Shown here piece by piece: positions 9,224 to 18,264 of a stretch of DNA of 64,000 bases. This DNA comes from Herbiconiux solani NBRC 106740. GTDB taxonomy: Bacteria; Actinomycetota; Actinomycetes; Actinomycetales; Microbacteriaceae. The translations under genes and the position numbers were made by a program. Where the stretch lies: contig NZ_BCST01000007.1 in NCBI RefSeq assembly GCF_001571005.1, positions 186,001 through 250,000 of the forward strand, written 5' to 3'. The notes beneath the pieces are model-generated. The model saw nothing but the letters and a program-made list of their open reading frames with translations, was not told where the DNA came from and made no database searches. Each line of letters begins with the position of its first letter. The stretch's first letter is position 1.

Positions 9224-10483
9224 GTGACGAACGGCGGACCAGGTGGCGGGGGAGACCCGGTCGAGCCGAGCCCGCCCATCCTGCACGTCGACATGGACGC
9301 GTTCTTCGCCTCGGTCGAACTGCTCGACCATCCCGAGCTCCGCGGCCTCCCCGTGATCATCGGCGGCCGCTCGGCCCGCTCGGTGGTCACGAGTGCGACC
9401 TACGAGGCCCGCGCCTTCGGCGTGCACTCCGCGATGCCGGTCGGGGCGGCGCTCCGCCTCTGCCCCAAGGCGATCGTGCTCGAGCCGCACATGGAGAAGT
9501 ACCGCGCCGCGTCGAAGGTCGTGATGGCGCTGTTCCGTGAGGTGACCCCGCTGGTCGAGCCGCTCAGCATCGACGAGGCCTTCCTCGACGTGGCGGGCGC
9601 CCGACGGCTGCTCGGCGAGTCGGACGTGATCGCCCAGCGACTCCGCGAGCGGGTGTTCGCCGAGACGGGCCTTCCGTGCTCGGTCGGCGTCGCACCGACG
9701 AAGTTCATGGCCAAGCTCGCCTCCGGCCGCGCCAAGCCCGACGGGATGCTCGTGATCCGGCCCTCCGAGGTGCTCGCCTACCTGCACCCGCTGCCGGTGC
9801 GTGCGCTCTGGGGGGTGGGCGCGAAGACCGCCGAGCAGCTCGAGCGGTTCGGCCTGCGCACGGTGGGCGACATCGCCGACACCCCGCTCGACACGCTCAT
9901 CCGGGCGGTCGGGGAGGCCGGCGGCAGCAAGCTGCACGAGCTCGCGAACGGCATCGACACCCGGGGAGTGGTGCCGACCAGCCAGGAGAAGAGCGTCGGC
10001 CACGAACGCACCTTCGAGATCGACGAGCGCTCGCCGGAGGTGCTGCGCCGGGAGCTGCTCGCGCAGTCGAACCGGGTCGCGGCGCGGCTGAGGGCCGCCG
10101 GCCTGGTCGGCCGCACGGTCGCGCTCAAGCTCCGGTTCGCCGACTTCACGACCATCTCGCGTTCGCGCACGCTCGCCGAGCCCACCGATCTCGGTCGCCG
10201 CATCTTCGAGGAGGTGACGGCCGTCTACGAGGCCGTGGGCGCGCGGGGCGAGGCCATCCGACTGATCGGGGTGCGCGTCGAGCAGCTGAGCCCGGCCGAC
10301 GGGTCGCTCCACCAGCCCGCGCTCTGGGCCGACGAGACGGCGCCCTCGGAGGGCTGGCGCGACGCCGAGCGCACGATCGACCGGGTGACGGCCCGGTTCG
10401 GCCTCGACTCGGTGCGGCCGGCCTCGCTCGTCCGCGCGCCGAAGTCCGGCGAGACGGCCGAGCAGAACGGCACCCGCTCCTAG
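9224..10483 (+). CDS. dinB: DNA polymerase IV (Y-family)
   Basis: 419-residue translesion polymerase. The metal-binding carboxylates are visible as Asp23 in HVDMDAFFASVE and Asp117-Glu118 in SIDEAFLD. The thumb helix-hairpin-helix (RALWGVGAKTAEQLERFGLRTVGDIA) and the little-finger domain follow. Actinobacteria usually carry one or two DinB copies that lack strong SOS control; no LexA-type site is evident here. GTG start with a TAGGCT hexamer six bases upstream suggests a leaderless mRNA. No clear clamp-binding pentapeptide is seen at the C-terminus, which ends in a short polar tail. It converges with treZ. Confidence 0.96.
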   Translation: MTNGGPGGGGDPVEPSPPILHVDMDAFFASVELLDHPELRGLPVIIGGRSARSVVTSATYEARAFGVHSAMPVGAALRLCPKAIVLEPHMEKYRAASKVVMALFREVTPLVEPLSIDEAFLDVAGARRLLGESDVIAQRLRERVFAETGLPCSVGVAPTKFMAKLASGRAKPDGMLVIRPSEVLAYLHPLPVRALWGVGAKTAEQLERFGLRTVGDIADTPLDTLIRAVGEAGGSKLHELANGIDTRGVVPTSQEKSVGHERTFEIDERSPEVLRRELLAQSNRVAARLRAAGLVGRTVALKLRFADFTTISRSRTLAEPTDLGRRIFEEVTAVYEAVGARGEAIRLIGVRVEQLSPADGSLHQPALWADETAPSEGWRDAERTIDRVTARFGLDSVRPASLVRAPKSGETAEQNGTRS

Positions 10484-10508
10484 CCTGCCGCCCGCCAAGA
10501 CATCCCGG

Positions 10509-12293
10509 CTAGGCCGGGCGCACCACCAGCACCGAGTGCGGCGACACCACCGAGGCGACCTCCGCCGCCGGCTCGTCGCGCAGCAGCGCGTGCGAGTCGA
10601 GCAGCACCTCGCCGAACTCGAGGTCCGGCACCGCCGGCCGCACGGTCGTCGCGAGGCCGAGCGGCTCGTCGCCGAAGTTGATCACGAGCGCGAGCCCCGG
10701 GCGGCGCAGCACCAGCCAGCGGGCGGCCTCGTCGAACTCGACCTGCACGTGCGAGAGCCGCACCTCCTCGCCGGCCGGCAGTTCGCGGCGCAGGGCGCCG
10801 AGCCGGCGGTAGAGCGCGAGCATCGCCGCGTGCTCCGGATGCTCGGTGTCGCCGAGCTCGGACCAGTCCAGTTTCGAGTTCTCGAACGTCGCCGGATCCT
10901 GCGGGTCGGGGACGACCTCCGGATCCCACCCCATCTTCTCGAACTCGGCGATCCGCCCCTCGGCGGTCGCCTTGCCCAGCTCGGGTTCGGGATGCGAGGT
11001 GAAGAACTGCCACGGCGTCGACGCGGCCCACTCCTCGCCCATGAAGAGCATCGGCGTGAACGGGCCGAGCAGGGTGAGGGTGGCCGCGATCGCCAGGCGG
11101 TCGGGATCCAGGGTCGCGGTCAGCCGGTCGCCGATCGCCCGGTTGCCGATCTGGTCGTGGTTCTGCGACGCGACGACGAGCCGCCAGGGAGCGGTCGCCC
11201 GCCGATCGAGCTCGACGCCGTGGTTGCGCTCGCGGAACGAGGAGTAGGTGCCGTCGTGGAAGAAGCCCTTCGTGAGCACCTTGGCCAGGGCGGCGATCGA
11301 GTCGAAGTCGGCGTAGTAGCCGGTCGTCTCACCCGTGAGGTTGACGTGCACCGCGTGGTGGAAGTCGTCGCTCCACTGGCCGTCGAGCCCGTAGCCGTCG
11401 TCCCGCGTGGTGAACATGACGGGGTCGTTGAGGTCCGACTCGGCGATCAGGAGCCGGCGGACACCGGTCGAGGCCGACAGCTCCTCGACCTCGGCCGAGA
11501 GCTCGGCCAGCAGGTGCACCGGGGACTCGTCGACCAGCGCGTGCACCGCATCCAGCCGCAGGCCGTCGACGTGGTAGTCCCGGAGCCACATCAGGGCGTT
11601 GTCGAGGATGAACCGGCGCACCTCGGCCGACCCCTCGTGCGAGAGGTTGACGGTCGTGCCCCAGGTGTTGCGCGACTGGTCGTCGAGGTACGGGCCGAAC
11701 AGCGGCAGGTAGTTGCCGCTCGGGCCGAGGTGGTTGTACACGACGTCCTGGATGACGGCGAGCCCGGCGGCGTGGCAGGCGTCGACGAACCGGCGGTAGC
11801 CCTCCGGCCCGCCGTACTGCTCGTGCACCGCGAACCAGTCGACGCCGTCGTAGCCCCAGTTGTACTTCCCGTTGAAGTCGTTGACCGGGAGCAGCTCCAC
11901 GTGCGTCACGCCGAGGGAGAGCAGGTGGTCGAGGCGGCCGAGCGCGGCCTCGAGGGTGCCCTCGGGGGTGAAGGTGCCGATGTGCAGCTCGTAGATCTCG
12001 GCCCGGTCGATCGGCGCCCCGGCCCAGTCGGCGTCGGTCCAGTCGAAGGTGCTCGGGTCGTCCGTCCGCGACAGGCCGTGCACGCCCTCGGGCTGGCGCC
12101 GCGAGCGCGGGTCGGGGTAGGGGCCCTCGCCGTCGAGCAGGTAGCCGTAGTCCAGCCCAGGCTCCCAGGCGACCGCGGGCTCGGGGGTGAACCAGCCGTC
12201 GGCATCCCCGGTCATCGGGTGCGTGCTGTCGCCGAGCACCAGCTCGACCCGCTTCGCACGGGGGGCCCAGACGCGGAAGTCGTTCTCAGTCAT
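10509..12293 (-). CDS. treZ: Malto-oligosyltrehalose trehalohydrolase
   Basis: 594-residue GH13 enzyme that cuts trehalose from the maltooligosyl-trehalose made by TreY. A short N-terminal beta domain ([15 protein letters not shown]) precedes the barrel. Catalytic residues are Asp248 (GLRLDAVH), Glu285 (LIAESDLND) and Asp380 ([10 protein letters not shown]). The TreZ-specific stretch [13 protein letters not shown] is present. The ATG at 12293 has GAGGA seven bases upstream. It lies 22 bases after treY and is the last gene of glgX-treY-treZ. Length is normal for the family. Confidence 0.97.
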   Translation of the reverse strand: MTENDFRVWAPRAKRVELVLGDSTHPMTGDADGWFTPEPAVAWEPGLDYGYLLDGEGPYPDPRSRRQPEGVHGLSRTDDPSTFDWTDADWAGAPIDRAEIYELHIGTFTPEGTLEAALGRLDHLLSLGVTHVELLPVNDFNGKYNWGYDGVDWFAVHEQYGGPEGYRRFVDACHAAGLAVIQDVVYNHLGPSGNYLPLFGPYLDDQSRNTWGTTVNLSHEGSAEVRRFILDNALMWLRDYHVDGLRLDAVHALVDESPVHLLAELSAEVEELSASTGVRRLLIAESDLNDPVMFTTRDDGYGLDGQWSDDFHHAVHVNLTGETTGYYADFDSIAALAKVLTKGFFHDGTYSSFRERNHGVELDRRATAPWRLVVASQNHDQIGNRAIGDRLTATLDPDRLAIAATLTLLGPFTPMLFMGEEWAASTPWQFFTSHPEPELGKATAEGRIAEFEKMGWDPEVVPDPQDPATFENSKLDWSELGDTEHPEHAAMLALYRRLGALRRELPAGEEVRLSHVQVEFDEAARWLVLRRPGLALVINFGDEPLGLATTVRPAVPDLEFGEVLLDSHALLRDEPAAEVASVVSPHSVLVVRPA

Positions 12294-12315
12294 CGCGGGT
12301 TCCTCATTCGAGATC

Positions 12316-14673
12316 CTATTCGTCCACGCGCTGCAGCAGCGCGACGGGGTAGATCGGCAGGAGATCGGCCAGCCGCACCGCGCCGGCCGCGTACAGCCGC
12401 CCGGTGAAGGTGTCGACGTAGCCGTTGCGGGCGGGGGCGAGCTCGATGGTCGTGTCGTCCCAGCCGCCGCGGCGGGCGAGGCCGATCGGCAGGCGCGTCG
12501 CCACCGTCACGGCACCCCCGCGGTCGAAGGCCACGACGTGATCGGCGGCCGAGCCGCGCGGCTCGAGGCCGTGGTACGTCGTGAAGAGCTCGGGCCGGTC
12601 GCGGCGCAGCCGGAGCGCGGTCGAGGTCACGAGCAGCTTGACCGCGCCGGTGTCGTCGGGGCCGGGCACGAGCTGGGGGAGCTCCCCGGCGTCCTGCGCC
12701 TCGAGCAGGTCCGAGCGCAGGTCGTAGTCGACCGGGCGCCGGTTGTCGGGGTCGACGAGCGAGCGGTCCCAGAGCTCGGTGCCCTGGTACACGTCCGGCA
12801 CGCCGACGCTCGTGATCTGCACGAGCTTCTCGCCGAGCGAGTTGCTGCGGCCCGCGGCCTCGACCGCGGCGACCGCGCTCTCGACCAGGCCACGCACCGT
12901 GGGGTCGTCGTAGGCGGCGTCGACGGCCGCGTGCATCCGCTCTTCGAAGGTTTCGTCCACGTCGAGCCAGGCGGTCGAGTCACCGGCTTCGCGGGATGCC
13001 TTCTCGGCGTAGGCGTGGGCGCGCTCGCGGGAGAGCGGCCACGCGCCGACCATCGCCTGCCAGAGCAGGTTCTCGAACGGGCCGTCGCCGAGCGGCTGCA
13101 GGGAGCGCAGCTTCATCAGCGTGCCCGCCCAGCCCTCGCCGATCTCCGCGAGCGCCGAGATCCGTGCCCGGGTGTCCTCCGAGCGCTTCGTGTCGTGGGT
13201 CGAGAGGGTGGTCATCGAGTCCGGCAGGGTCGTCAGCCGGCGCTGCTGCCCGGCGTGGAAGGCGTCGGGGCCGAGCGAGAAGTGATCGGGGTCGGCGCCG
13301 ACCTCGGTGAGGCTGGTCAGCCGGGTGTAGCGGTAGAACGCCGAATCCTCGACGCCCTTGGCCATGACCATTCCCGAGGTCTGCTGGAACCGGATGCTGG
13401 GGGCGGTCCCGGTGCGACCGAGCACCTCCGCGGTCTCGCGCAGCACCGCGGCGATCTCCGGCCGGTTCTGCTCGGCGAGCGCCAGCGCGTGCTCGAGGTG
13501 CTCGCGGCCCTCGGGGAGGTAGGAGCGGTAGACCGGGAAGCAGGTCAGGAGCTCGGAGACCGCATCCGTCACCTCGGCGGCGGGGGTCGGCGTCGGGAGA
13601 CCGCCGGCGCGCTCGATGTCGCGGGTGAGGCGGCGGGCCTCGGCCTGCAGGATGCCGTCGGCGACGATCCGCTTCGTGTCGTGGATGAGCGCGTGGTAGC
13701 TCTGCAGGGGTCGCCCGTCGGCCTCCCGCAGCCGGGCGTCGAGGGCGTTGAGGGGCGCTTCACCGGCCGGATCGACGAACACGCGGTCGATCACGGCGAG
13801 CGCGTCGTAGCCGGTGGTGCCGGCCGAGGGCCAGTCCGGCTCGAGCGGCTCGTCGCCCTCGAGGATCTTCTCGATCAGGATGTAGGCGCCGCCGGTGAGC
13901 TGGGAGAGGCGTTCGATGTACCCGCCCGGGTCGGCGAGGCCGTCCGGGTGGTCGACGCGGAGGCCGTCCACGAGCCCCTCGCGGAACCAGCGGGCGATCT
14001 CGGCGTGGGACTCGTCGAACACCCACGGCTCCTCGACCCGGATGGCGGCGAGCGAGCTCACGGCGAAGAAGCGGCGGTAGTTGAGGTCGGTGCTCTCGCG
14101 GCGCCAGTTCACCAGCTCGTAGTTCTGGCGGCCGTGCACGGTGACGGGGTCGGCGCCGTCGTCGGCGCTGCCGGGAGCGACCGGGTAGCGGTTGTCGTAG
14201 TAGGCGAGCACGGTCTCGCCCGCGTCGTCCGTCTCGAGCGTGAGCGCGTCGAGCGAGTCGTCGCCGAGCACCGGGATGCGGATGCGTCCCTCGCCGGCCT
14301 CCCAGTCGACGTCGAAGGCGTCGGCGTACCGAGAGCCGCGGCCGTTCTTCAGAAGGTCCCACCACCAGGGGTTCTGGGCGGGGGTCGCGACGCCGACGTG
14401 GTTCGGCACGATGTCGACCAGCACGCCGAGACCGGCGTCGTGCGCCGCGTCGGCGAGCTCGCGGAGCCCCTCCGGACCCCCGCGCGAGGCGTCGATCCGG
14501 GAGTGGTCGGTCACGTCGTAGCCGTGCTGGGAGCCCTCCTCGGCCTGGAGCACCGGCGAGAGGTAGACCCAGTCGATGCCGAGGCGCGCGAGATAGGGCA
14601 CCAGCCGCGCGGCGTCCTGGAGCCGGAAGTCGGGCGTGAGCTGGAAGCGGTAGGTGGAGCGGGGCGTGCGCAT
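12316..14673 (-). CDS. treY: Malto-oligosyltrehalose synthase
   Basis: 785-residue GH13 enzyme that turns the reducing-end alpha-1,4 bond of maltooligosaccharides into the alpha,alpha-1,1 bond of trehalose. It opens with the family start [12 protein letters not shown]; Asp241 in [10 protein letters not shown] is the nucleophile, Glu268 in ILIEKIL the acid/base, and [11 protein letters not shown] carries the third carboxylate. The gene sits 48 bases after glgX and 22 before treZ on the minus strand, so the three are probably one transcript. Nothing is missing compared with characterised TreY proteins. Confidence 0.97.
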   Translation of the reverse strand: MRTPRSTYRFQLTPDFRLQDAARLVPYLARLGIDWVYLSPVLQAEEGSQHGYDVTDHSRIDASRGGPEGLRELADAAHDAGLGVLVDIVPNHVGVATPAQNPWWWDLLKNGRGSRYADAFDVDWEAGEGRIRIPVLGDDSLDALTLETDDAGETVLAYYDNRYPVAPGSADDGADPVTVHGRQNYELVNWRRESTDLNYRRFFAVSSLAAIRVEEPWVFDESHAEIARWFREGLVDGLRVDHPDGLADPGGYIERLSQLTGGAYILIEKILEGDEPLEPDWPSAGTTGYDALAVIDRVFVDPAGEAPLNALDARLREADGRPLQSYHALIHDTKRIVADGILQAEARRLTRDIERAGGLPTPTPAAEVTDAVSELLTCFPVYRSYLPEGREHLEHALALAEQNRPEIAAVLRETAEVLGRTGTAPSIRFQQTSGMVMAKGVEDSAFYRYTRLTSLTEVGADPDHFSLGPDAFHAGQQRRLTTLPDSMTTLSTHDTKRSEDTRARISALAEIGEGWAGTLMKLRSLQPLGDGPFENLLWQAMVGAWPLSRERAHAYAEKASREAGDSTAWLDVDETFEERMHAAVDAAYDDPTVRGLVESAVAAVEAAGRSNSLGEKLVQITSVGVPDVYQGTELWDRSLVDPDNRRPVDYDLRSDLLEAQDAGELPQLVPGPDDTGAVKLLVTSTALRLRRDRPELFTTYHGLEPRGSAADHVVAFDRGGAVTVATRLPIGLARRGGWDDTTIELAPARNGYVDTFTGRLYAAGAVRLADLLPIYPVALLQRVDE

Positions 14674-14721
14674 CCGGATTCTTTCTGGTCGATAGTTCGG
14701 TTGCGACCGCCCCGCTCCCGG

Positions 14722-16947
14722 CTAGGCCGTGGAGGGCGTGGTCGGGATCTGAGCGGTCTGGGCGCTCACGTCGGCCTGCGCCGTGAGCGATGCCGCGACC
14801 GAATGATCCGGTTCGACCTCGTTCTCGACGTGCACTCTGAGCACCACCATCGATCGTGCCTCGACCGTCATGGTTCCGCCAGCCTTGAAGACCTGGGAAT
14901 CCGCCGCCTCGCCGGCCGTGTCGATCACGACGTCCCAGCTCTCCGCGTACTCGTCCGAGGGCAGGGCGAAGTCCTGGCGCTCGTCGTGGGCGTTGAAGTA
15001 CATCAGGAAGTGCACGTCGCTGAGCGCCTGCCCGCGGGTGTCCCGCGCCCGGATGCCTTCGCCGTTCAGGAACACGCCGATCGAGCGCGAGAGCGGGGAA
15101 TCCCAGTCCTCGGGCTGCATCTCGCCGGCATCCGTGTTCAGCCACACGATGTCCGGCAGCGGCTCGCCCTCGGTTCGCTTGACGGGCCGGCCGTCGAAGA
15201 AGCGGCTCCGGCGGAACGTCGGATGCTCCTTCCGCAGTCGCAGCACCGCCGAGGTGAACTCGATCAGCGGCTGGTCCTCGCTCTCCCAGTGCACCCAGGT
15301 GAGCGGCGAGTCCTGCGCGTAGGTGTTGTTGTTGCCGAGCTGCGTGCGGCCGAGCTCGTCGCCGTGCAGCAGCATCGGGACGCCCTGCGAGAGCAGCATG
15401 GTCGCGATGAAGTTGCGCTGCTGACGGGCACGCAGGGTGAGCACCTTGGGGTCGTCGGTCGGGCCCTCGACGCCGCAGTTCCAGGAGCGGTTGTGCGACT
15501 CCCCGTCGTTGTTGTCCTCGCCGTTGGCCTCGTTGTGCTTCTCGTTGTAGGAGACCAGGTCGCGGAGCGTGAAGCCGTCGTGGGCTGTGACGAAGTTGAT
15601 GCTCGCCACCGGGCGGCGGCCGGAGTGCTCGTAGAGGTCGGCGGAGCCGGTCACGCGGCTCGCGAACTCGCCGAGCGTCGAGGGCTCGCCACGCCAGAAG
15701 TCGCGGACGGTGTCGCGGTACTTCCCGTTCCACTCCGTCCACTGCGGCGGGAAGTTGCCGACCTGGTACCCGCCGGGGCCGACGTCCCACGGCTCGGCGA
15801 TCAGCTTGACCTGCGAGACCACCGGATCCTGCTGCACGAGCTCGAAGAAGGTCGACAGCCGATCGACGTCATAGAACTCGCGCGCCAAGGCGCTGGCGAG
15901 GTCGAAACGGAAACCGTCGACGTGCATCTCGGTCACCCAGTAGCGCAGCGAGTCCATGATCAGCTGCAGCGAGTGCGGGTGCCGCACGTTGAGCGTGTTG
16001 CCGGTGCCGGTGTAGTCCATGTAGTACCGCTGGTCGTCCTCCATCAGCCGGTAGTAGGCGCCGTTGTCGATGCCGCGGAAGCTCAGCGTCGGGCCGAGGT
16101 GGTTGCCTTCGGCGGTGTGGTTGTAGACCACGTCGAGGATGACCTCGATGCCGGCCGCGTGCAGCGACTTCACCATGCCCTTGAACTCCTGCACCTGCTG
16201 CCCGCGGTCGCCGGCGGAGGCGTAGGCGCCCTGGGGGGCGAAGAAGCCGATCGTGTTGTAGCCCCAGTAGTTGCTGAGGCCCTTGTCGATCAGGGTGCTG
16301 TCGTTGACGAACTGGTGCACCGGCATGAGCTCGATGGCGGTGACGCCGAGCTTCAGCAGGTGGTCGATGATGGCGGGGTTCGCGACGCCCGCGTAGGTTC
16401 CGCGCTGCTCCTCCGGAACGGCCGGGTGCAGCTCGGTCAGCCCCTTCACATGGGCCTCGTAGATCACCGACTCGCTGTACGGGATGCGCAGGTTGCGATC
16501 GCCGGACCAGTCGAAGAACGGGTTGATGACCACGCCGAGCATCATGTGCGCCGCGCTGTCCTCGTCGTTCCGGGAGTCCGGGTCGCCGAAGGTGTACGAG
16601 AAGAGCGACTGGTCCCAGTCGATCTCGCCGCTGGTCGCCTTCGCGTACGGGTCGAGCAGCAGCTTGTTGGGGTTGCAGCGCTGCCCGGTCTCCGGGTCGT
16701 ACTCGCCGTGCACCCGGTAGCCGTAGCGCTGTCCGGGCTGCACCTGCGGGAGGTAGGCGTGCCAGACGTAGGCGTCGACCTCGGTCATCTCGACCTGCGT
16801 CTCGACCAGGGCGCCCGGGGACGCCGGGTCGTCGTCGAAGAGGCAGAGAACCACCCGGGCGGCGGCCTCACTGAAGAGCGCGAAGTTGGTGCCGCTCCCG
16901 TCGAAGGTCGCGCCGAGCGGGTAGGCCGATCCTGGCCAGGACTGCAT
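14722..16947 (-). CDS. glgX: Glycogen debranching enzyme GlgX/TreX
   Basis: 741-residue GH13 isoamylase-type enzyme that trims alpha-1,6 branches so that TreY can act on linear chains. An N-terminal CBM48-like domain (SAYPLGATFDGSGTNFALFS) is followed by the barrel with Asp349 (DGFRFDLAS), Glu385 (LIAEPWDVG) and Asp457 (TAHDGFTL). AGGAG lies seven bases before the ATG. It is the first gene of the trehalose operon. The last 30 residues (Ala/Thr/Gln/Ser-rich) extend beyond the usual C-terminal beta domain and look like a flexible tail. Confidence 0.95.
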   Translation of the reverse strand: MQSWPGSAYPLGATFDGSGTNFALFSEAAARVVLCLFDDDPASPGALVETQVEMTEVDAYVWHAYLPQVQPGQRYGYRVHGEYDPETGQRCNPNKLLLDPYAKATSGEIDWDQSLFSYTFGDPDSRNDEDSAAHMMLGVVINPFFDWSGDRNLRIPYSESVIYEAHVKGLTELHPAVPEEQRGTYAGVANPAIIDHLLKLGVTAIELMPVHQFVNDSTLIDKGLSNYWGYNTIGFFAPQGAYASAGDRGQQVQEFKGMVKSLHAAGIEVILDVVYNHTAEGNHLGPTLSFRGIDNGAYYRLMEDDQRYYMDYTGTGNTLNVRHPHSLQLIMDSLRYWVTEMHVDGFRFDLASALAREFYDVDRLSTFFELVQQDPVVSQVKLIAEPWDVGPGGYQVGNFPPQWTEWNGKYRDTVRDFWRGEPSTLGEFASRVTGSADLYEHSGRRPVASINFVTAHDGFTLRDLVSYNEKHNEANGEDNNDGESHNRSWNCGVEGPTDDPKVLTLRARQQRNFIATMLLSQGVPMLLHGDELGRTQLGNNNTYAQDSPLTWVHWESEDQPLIEFTSAVLRLRKEHPTFRRSRFFDGRPVKRTEGEPLPDIVWLNTDAGEMQPEDWDSPLSRSIGVFLNGEGIRARDTRGQALSDVHFLMYFNAHDERQDFALPSDEYAESWDVVIDTAGEAADSQVFKAGGTMTVEARSMVVLRVHVENEVEPDHSVAASLTAQADVSAQTAQIPTTPSTA

Positions 16948-17022
16948 GTGTTCTCCTGTCGATTGAGGTTCACGCTACCGGTGTTCAGGGTACGGGGCTG
17001 TCTGCGGACGCGCTCGCCGCGG

Positions 17023-17028
17023 TAGCGT
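17023..17028 (+). promoter_or_regulatory. -10 element TAGCGT, leaderless-type promoter
   Basis: TAGCGT ends six bases before the ATG at 17035; no ribosome binding site is present. Confidence 0.55.
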
Positions 17029-17034
17029 GGCCCC

Positions 17035-17400
17035 ATGGCGAACCTCGTGGAGACTCTGACAGACGCGACCAGGCAGATCGGTGTGGGCGCGGCGTACGGC
17101 GCACCCGTCGAGATCGACGGCGCATCCCTCGTCCCGGTGGCCCTGGTCTGGTCCGGCTTCGGCGGCGGCAACGGAAACGCCTCCTCGCCCGGCACCTCGG
17201 GGCAGAAGATCGGAGCCGGCGATGCCGGGGGCGAGGGCTTCGGCGGCGGCGGCGTGAGCATCCCGATCGGCGCCTATGTCACCGAGGGCGGCAAGGCGAC
17301 CTTCGAGCCCAACCTGATCGCGCTGCTCGCGGTCTCGATCCCCGTCATCATGACGACCGGCTGGGCGCTCGCCCGTTTCGTCAGAGCGCTGAAGAAGTAG
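17035..17400 (+). CDS. GerW/YtfJ-like protein with C-terminal membrane segment
   Basis: 121-residue protein of the GerW (YtfJ) family, known from Bacillus spores but widespread in non-sporulating actinobacteria. The family pattern is visible: IGVGAAYGAPVEIDGASLVPVALVWSG, a glycine-rich middle (GFGGGNGN, GGEGFGGGGVSIPIGAYVTEGGKATFEPN) and a closing hydrophobic helix at about 92-112. The C-terminal ALARFVRALKK would remain in the cytoplasm. Its job outside spores is unknown. It is a single gene between the trehalose operon and the TPP riboswitch, probably leaderless. Confidence 0.85.
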   Translation: MANLVETLTDATRQIGVGAAYGAPVEIDGASLVPVALVWSGFGGGNGNASSPGTSGQKIGAGDAGGEGFGGGGVSIPIGAYVTEGGKATFEPNLIALLAVSIPVIMTTGWALARFVRALKK

Positions 17401-17445
17401 TTCCCCGCGGTTCTGCGGATGCCGGGGGAGTAAGCTCGAGCCGAA

Positions 17446-17533
17446 CACGGGAGTCCGGTGAGCCGGGCTGAGAGGAAGGTTCTCAACCTTCGACCGTCGA
17501 ACCTGATCTGGATCATGCCAGCGCAGGGAGGCA
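17446..17533 (+). promoter_or_regulatory. TPP riboswitch (THI element)
   Basis: The conserved parts of the thiamine pyrophosphate aptamer occur in order: GGGAGTCC, the pyrimidine-sensor box CTGAGAGG, a short P3 hairpin (AAGGTTctcAACCTT), and ACCTGATCTGGATCATGCCAG with CGCAGGGAGGCA. It lies about 90 bases before ykoE and predicts that thiamine pyrophosphate represses the transporter operon. Confidence 0.95.
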
Positions 17534-17590
17534 TCTCGAGCCCGCGAGGCGTCCACCGCGAGAGCGGCCGGCCGGTGTCGCGGGCGACCC

Positions 17591-17618
17591 GTGCCCCTTC
17601 CACCGACTGAAAGGGCAC
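17591..17618 (+). promoter_or_regulatory. Ribosome-site-sequestering hairpin (riboswitch expression platform)
   Basis: GTGCCCCTT (17591-17599) pairs with AAGGGCAC (17611-17618) through one bulged C. The 3' arm contains the AAAGGG that serves as Shine-Dalgarno site for the GTG at 17623. This would block ykoE translation when formed. A separate 7-bp pair, GCCCGCG (17540-17546) with CGCGGGC (17579-17585), sits just before it. Confidence 0.6.
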
Positions 17619-17622
17619 GACA

Positions 17623-18261
17623 GTGCACACCACCACCGGAACCCCGTCCCCCGTCTCCTCCCCGCTCGCGCGACCGGGCCGCTTCCGCTGGCGCGTGGTC
17701 GACATCGTCGTCGCGAGCGTCATCGGCGTCGCGGCGGGCCTGATCTTCTGGATCTGGAACCTCGTCTACTCGCCGATCACCGGCCCCCTCGAGTTCGTCG
17801 CTCCCGGAGCCCAGGCCCTGCTCTACGGCGTGTGGCTGTTCGCCGGCGTGCTCGGCGGCCTGATCATCCGGAAGCCGGGTGCCGCCGTCTACACCGAGCT
17901 CGTCGCCGCCGTCGTCTCGGCCCTGGTCGGCACCCAGTGGGGCGGTGCGCTCACGATCCTCTCGGGCCTCGCCCAAGGCCTCGGTGCCGAAATCGTCTTC
18001 GCCCTCTTCCTGTACGGCAACTACCGCGCCTACGTCGCCGTCCTGGCGGGCGCGGGGGCCGGCGTCGGGATGGTCGTCAACGACCTCCTCACCTGGTACC
18101 CGGGATACGCGGTGGAGTTCAAGGTGGTCTACGCGATCGCCGGCGTGATCAGCGGGGCCGTCGTCGCCGGGCTGCTGTCGTTCCTGCTCATGCGGGGGCT
18201 CGCCCGCACGGGGGCCCTCAGCCGGTTCGCCGCCGGCCGCGGGGTCGCGGCCAGGGCGTAG
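17623..18261 (+). CDS. ykoE: Thiamine-precursor ECF transporter substrate-binding subunit YkoE
   Basis: 212-residue membrane protein with about six hydrophobic segments after a short polar N-terminus. It has the YkoE-type features FRWRVVDIVVASVIGVAAGLIFW, a middle GAxxYTELVAA region and NDLLTWYPGY. This S-component captures hydroxymethylpyrimidine or thiamine for the energy-coupling module encoded next. The GTG start is preceded by AAAGGG within the hairpin at 17591-17618. It lies under a TPP riboswitch and is followed after three bases by ykoD. Confidence 0.92.
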   Translation: MHTTTGTPSPVSSPLARPGRFRWRVVDIVVASVIGVAAGLIFWIWNLVYSPITGPLEFVAPGAQALLYGVWLFAGVLGGLIIRKPGAAVYTELVAAVVSALVGTQWGGALTILSGLAQGLGAEIVFALFLYGNYRAYVAVLAGAGAGVGMVVNDLLTWYPGYAVEFKVVYAIAGVISGAVVAGLLSFLLMRGLARTGALSRFAAGRGVAARA

Positions 18262-18264
18262 CGC

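Noticed and set aside
12187-17025. A plus-strand open frame of 1612 codons
   Set aside because: It lies opposite treZ-treY-glgX, which have full catalytic motifs. Its translation is Arg/Val/Glu/Gly-rich and has no fold signature; long antisense frames arise from GC-rich third positions.
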